This document shows, piece by piece, positions 61,831 through 64,000 of a stretch of DNA of 64,000 bases. Source of the DNA: an uncultured Slackia sp. (GTDB lineage: Bacteria > Actinomycetota > Coriobacteriia > Coriobacteriales > Eggerthellaceae); assembly GCA_934661005.1 (NCBI GenBank), contig CAKUIK010000006.1, forward strand, positions 1-64,000, in the 5' to 3' direction. Numbering within the stretch: position 1 is the first letter of the stretch; every line of letters begins with the position of its first letter. The notes under the pieces are model-generated. The model searched no databases. It had not been told where the DNA came from and saw nothing but the letters and a program-made list of their open reading frames with translations. A program made the translations under genes and the position numbers.

Positions 61831-62193
61831 CTACCCCATCCTCTTCAGAAGCAGCACGAGCCCGCCGAAAAACACCACCGGGCCCAAGACCCACAGGTTC
61901 AGGCTCGCGTCCGACGCGCTCCGGTAGCCGCCGCCCACGAGCGTCTCCCACGCGTGGCACTCGACCGAAGCGCAGGTCGACTCGGGGCACGACATCTCGT
62001 GCACGCCGTCGGGGGCGGGAATGTTCGCGTAGTCGTGGCACCGCCCGCTCGCGCACCCGGTCGCGGGACACGGCGAATCGAGGGAAATCGCCTGCGGCGC
62101 ACCGACGTCTTCCGAGGAAACGCCCGCCGCGGCGAAGACGCATGCCGACGCCAGCGCGAAAGCGGCGGCGACGCACAGCAGCTTTCTCACCAT
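61831..62193 (-). CDS. Small membrane-anchored cytochrome c-like protein with two CX4CH motifs
   Basis: 120 residues: signal peptide ('LLCVAAAFALASACVFAAAG'), a Cys-rich exported part and a C-terminal membrane helix ('NLWVLGPVVFFGGLVLLL'). 'CPATGCASGRCHDY' and 'CPESTCASVECHAW' repeat the pattern CPxxxCASxxCH, giving two CX4CH haem motifs plus a Cys pair each. CX4CH is an accepted variant haem c site in some multihaem cytochromes. It probably passes electrons between the NrfD-type membrane subunit and the DUF4405 protein (inference). Haem count unproven. Confidence 0.7.
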   Translation of the reverse strand: MVRKLLCVAAAFALASACVFAAAGVSSEDVGAPQAISLDSPCPATGCASGRCHDYANIPAPDGVHEMSCPESTCASVECHAWETLVGGGYRSASDASLNLWVLGPVVFFGGLVLLLKRMG

Positions 62194-62208
62194 GGCGGGC
62201 CTTTCTCG

Positions 62209-62270
62209 TTAGAAGGGGAAGCCGGGCGCGGCGGATCTTGGGGAGGGAACCGCGCCCGGCAAGGAAGGAA
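62209..62270 (-). other. Intra-operon GC hairpin
   Basis: GCCGGGCGCGG pairs with CCGCGCCCGGC (11 bp) in the gap between the NrfD-like and small cytochrome genes. No T tract; it may stabilise or modulate the transcript. Confidence 0.5.
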
Positions 62271-62276
62271 AGAGCG

Positions 62277-63518
62277 CTATTCGCCGCTCTTGGCAGGCTT
62301 CAGGGGCAGGTACTTCAAGCCCAGCAGCAGGAAGAGCACGCACATAGCGAGCACGCCGAGCGTGACGCCGAGTTCGATCGGCTGGGGCGCATAGACCATG
62401 CCTTGGTAGGCGCCGGCCATGCCGTTCTGCCACGAGGTGACCGTCATGGAAGTCATGGGGCCGTCGTAAGGCAGGTTCGGAATCTGGAAGCCGCCCACGA
62501 GAATCTGCAGGCGCTTGCAGAACACGCCGAGGATCGCGAGGACGGACGCCACGACGACGCCGGGGGTCGTGCGCAGCTTCGGCACGACGAGGATGGCGAC
62601 CGAGACGGCCATGAGCGCGATCTGCGTCCAGAAGACGGGCGAAAGCGCGCCGGAGGTGAGCATCGCCACGACTTCGGCGCCCTCGCCGCCGAAGTACCCG
62701 CTCGTGAGCAGGTCGCAGGCGTAGAAGTACAGGTCGACGAGCACGAACACGGCCAGCATCTTGGCGAGGTTGGTCACGTGCTTCTGATCGAGGTCGAGGT
62801 ATCCAGCGCGGCGCAGCGCCAGGCACACGATGAGCACGAGCGCGGTGCCGCAGTCGAGCGCGGACGCCACGAACCACGGGCCCATGAGCGCGGTGTGCCA
62901 GAACTCGTGCGCCGGGGCGAGGCTGAAGATCCACGCGGTGACGTTGTGCACGAGGATGGCCACGATGAGCGCGACCACGCTGATGGCGCGGATCGCGGTG
63001 TGCGACATGCGGCCTGCCTCGGCGCGCAGGTACGCCCACAGGTAGATCACCGACAAGACGAGGTAGGTGCCCAGCACCAGGATGTCCCACATCAGGGGGC
63101 TTGAGAAGTTCGAGTACACGAACAGCTCCCACAGGCGGGCCGGGCCGCCGAGGTCGACCACGACGAAGCCGATTGCCGCGCAGGTGCAGCACACGCTCGT
63201 CCAGATGGCGACCTTCGAGATGCCGCCGAAGCCCTTCATGCCGAAGGCGTTCGGCACCGACGAGATGATCAGGCCGCCGGCCGACAGGCCAACGAAGAAC
63301 ATGAAGTTCGTGATGTAAAGGCCCCAGGAGTCGAGGTTGCGCATGCCGGTCTGCACCATGCCGCCAGAAAGCTGCATGGCCCAGCACGCGATGCCGGCGA
63401 CGGTGAGCACGATCGCCACAACGATGGCGACGTTCAGGCCCTTGCCACCCCAGGTCTCACGCTTCTGTTTGGGAGAAGCGTCTTTCACGGCGGTTGCCGC
63501 TTTTTCATTTTCAGTCAT
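62277..63518 (-). CDS. NrfD/PsrC-type membrane subunit
   Basis: 413 residues with about ten membrane helices. 'NFMFFVGLSAGGLIISSVPNAF' and 'DLGGPARLWELFVYSNFSSPLMWD' are NrfD/PsrC signatures around the quinone site. These subunits carry electrons between menaquinone and a periplasmic-side Fe-S protein without haem. It follows the Fe-S subunit by 14 bases. Confidence 0.9.
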   Translation of the reverse strand: MTENEKAATAVKDASPKQKRETWGGKGLNVAIVVAIVLTVAGIACWAMQLSGGMVQTGMRNLDSWGLYITNFMFFVGLSAGGLIISSVPNAFGMKGFGGISKVAIWTSVCCTCAAIGFVVVDLGGPARLWELFVYSNFSSPLMWDILVLGTYLVLSVIYLWAYLRAEAGRMSHTAIRAISVVALIVAILVHNVTAWIFSLAPAHEFWHTALMGPWFVASALDCGTALVLIVCLALRRAGYLDLDQKHVTNLAKMLAVFVLVDLYFYACDLLTSGYFGGEGAEVVAMLTSGALSPVFWTQIALMAVSVAILVVPKLRTTPGVVVASVLAILGVFCKRLQILVGGFQIPNLPYDGPMTSMTVTSWQNGMAGAYQGMVYAPQPIELGVTLGVLAMCVLFLLLGLKYLPLKPAKSGE

Positions 63519-63532
63519 GAGCGCATCCTCCC

Positions 63533-64000
63533 TTAAACCAAGTAATAGGTAGAAGGCTTCGTGCCCTTTTCAGGCAGAAGCTGCATATACTCGCGCTCGC
63601 GAAGGAGCTTCGAAACATCAGAATCGGGATCGTCCAAATCGCCCCAGAAACGGGCGCGCGCAGGGCACAAGTCCATGCAGGCGGGCACTTCGCCGCGAGC
63701 TTGGCGCTGATAGCAGAACGTGCATTTTTCCACCGTATGCTTCTGATGGGCAGGAGCGTCGACATCGCCCACGGCGAAATCCATCGGGTACGCGGGCTCT
63801 TGCCAATTGAAGGAGCGAACGCCCGTGTAGGGGCATGCCGCGATGCACATGCGGCAGCCGATGCACTTATCGTAATCTTGGCGAACGATGCCCGTCTCGG
63901 GATCTTTATACGTCGCGCCAACGGGGCACACCTTCGTGCATGCGGGGTTTTCGCAATGCTGGCAACCCACGGTGATGTAGCGCATCTGCACGTTGGGGAA
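63533..64000 (-). CDS. Dms/Psr-type iron-sulfur subunit (partial, cut by window end)
   Basis: The reading frame continues past the right edge (it reads FPNVQMRYI at the start of the visible part). At least three Cys groups are seen: 'CQHCENPACTKVC', 'CIGCRMCIAAC' and 'CTFC...CMDLC', arranged as in the 4Fe-4S subunits of DMSO, polysulfide or thiosulfate reductases. The catalytic molybdoenzyme gene is probably just beyond the window. The fourth cluster group lies outside. Confidence 0.9.
   Translation of the reverse strand, partial: FPNVQMRYITVGCQHCENPACTKVCPVGATYKDPETGIVRQDYDKCIGCRMCIAACPYTGVRSFNWQEPAYPMDFAVGDVDAPAHQKHTVEKCTFCYQRQARGEVPACMDLCPARARFWGDLDDPDSDVSKLLREREYMQLLPEKGTKPSTYYLV

Overview
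The window looks like a chromosomal segment of a GC-rich, strictly anaerobic actinomycete-class gut bacterium, most probably family Eggerthellaceae (class Coriobacteriia). The signs are a Tat-exported FAD fumarate-reductase-like enzyme with a linked LysR regulator, a selenocysteine formate dehydrogenase, a superoxide reductase, double-cubane-cluster dehydratase-type reductases with their activase, a Psr/Dms-type membrane redox operon, and Veg next to rsmA. Genus is not assigned. Almost all genes lie on the minus strand. The exceptions are the IS110 fragment at the left edge, a LysR regulator, the selD-selA-selB-selC run, a PEBP-family gene and a proposed small antisense RNA.

Layout: 0-0.8 kb, end of an IS110 element. 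0.8-5.5 kb, two FAD proteins with a Cys-rich protein, a NifU-type scaffold and a superoxide reductase. 5.7-13.2 kb, lgt, an LCP-family envelope gene, murA, tsf, rpsB and a DUF4143 ATPase. 13.5-17.8 kb, Tat FAD reductase, divergent LysR and an MFS transporter. 18.3-23.6 kb, a complete archaeal-type split glutamate synthase in five genes (amidotransferase, FMN subunit, ferredoxin, FAD reductase, GXGXG subunit). 24-28.4 kb, hyuA-type ATPase between two DUF917 paralogs. 28.9-32.4 kb, stand-alone MetH-activation protein, metF and a U32 peptidase. 33-38.8 kb, formate dehydrogenase operon fdnG(Sec)-fdnH-fdnI-fdhE. 39.5-44.4 kb, the full Sec machinery selD(Sec)-selA-selB-selC. 44.5-50.4 kb, a converging operon of DUF3343, YedF, DUF3343, a cysteine desulfurase-like enzyme and two double-cubane reductases with one activase. 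50.9-57.4 kb, glycosyltransferase, PEBP protein, tRNA-Ala, veg, rsmA, FMN reductase, tatD and a small module. 57.4-59.0 kb, metG. 59.2-64 kb, a redox operon (Fe-S subunit, NrfD-like subunit, small CX4CH cytochrome, DUF4405 cytochrome b) and a radical SAM-TorD fusion, cut by the right edge.

The genes connect around anaerobic electron transfer and selenium. The formate dehydrogenase needs a UGA-encoded Sec, SelD itself appears to be a selenoprotein, and the next operon carries candidate Se/S carriers. Both Sec codons are followed by a plausible SECIS hairpin. The least expected observations are three. First, a candidate type I toxin-antitoxin module sits between metG and tatD: a 43-residue hydrophobic/basic peptide whose 3' end is overlapped by a convergent RNA with its own promoter and terminator. 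Second, two families of structured intergenic repeats sit just 3' of stop codons and keep their long inverted arms while the arm sequences differ. Third, a radical SAM enzyme is fused to a TorD-type chaperone. Other features to note are three phased 23-bp palindromes upstream of the DUF4143 ATPase and a 59-bp duplication of the tRNA-Ala 3' end. No rRNA or CRISPR array was seen.
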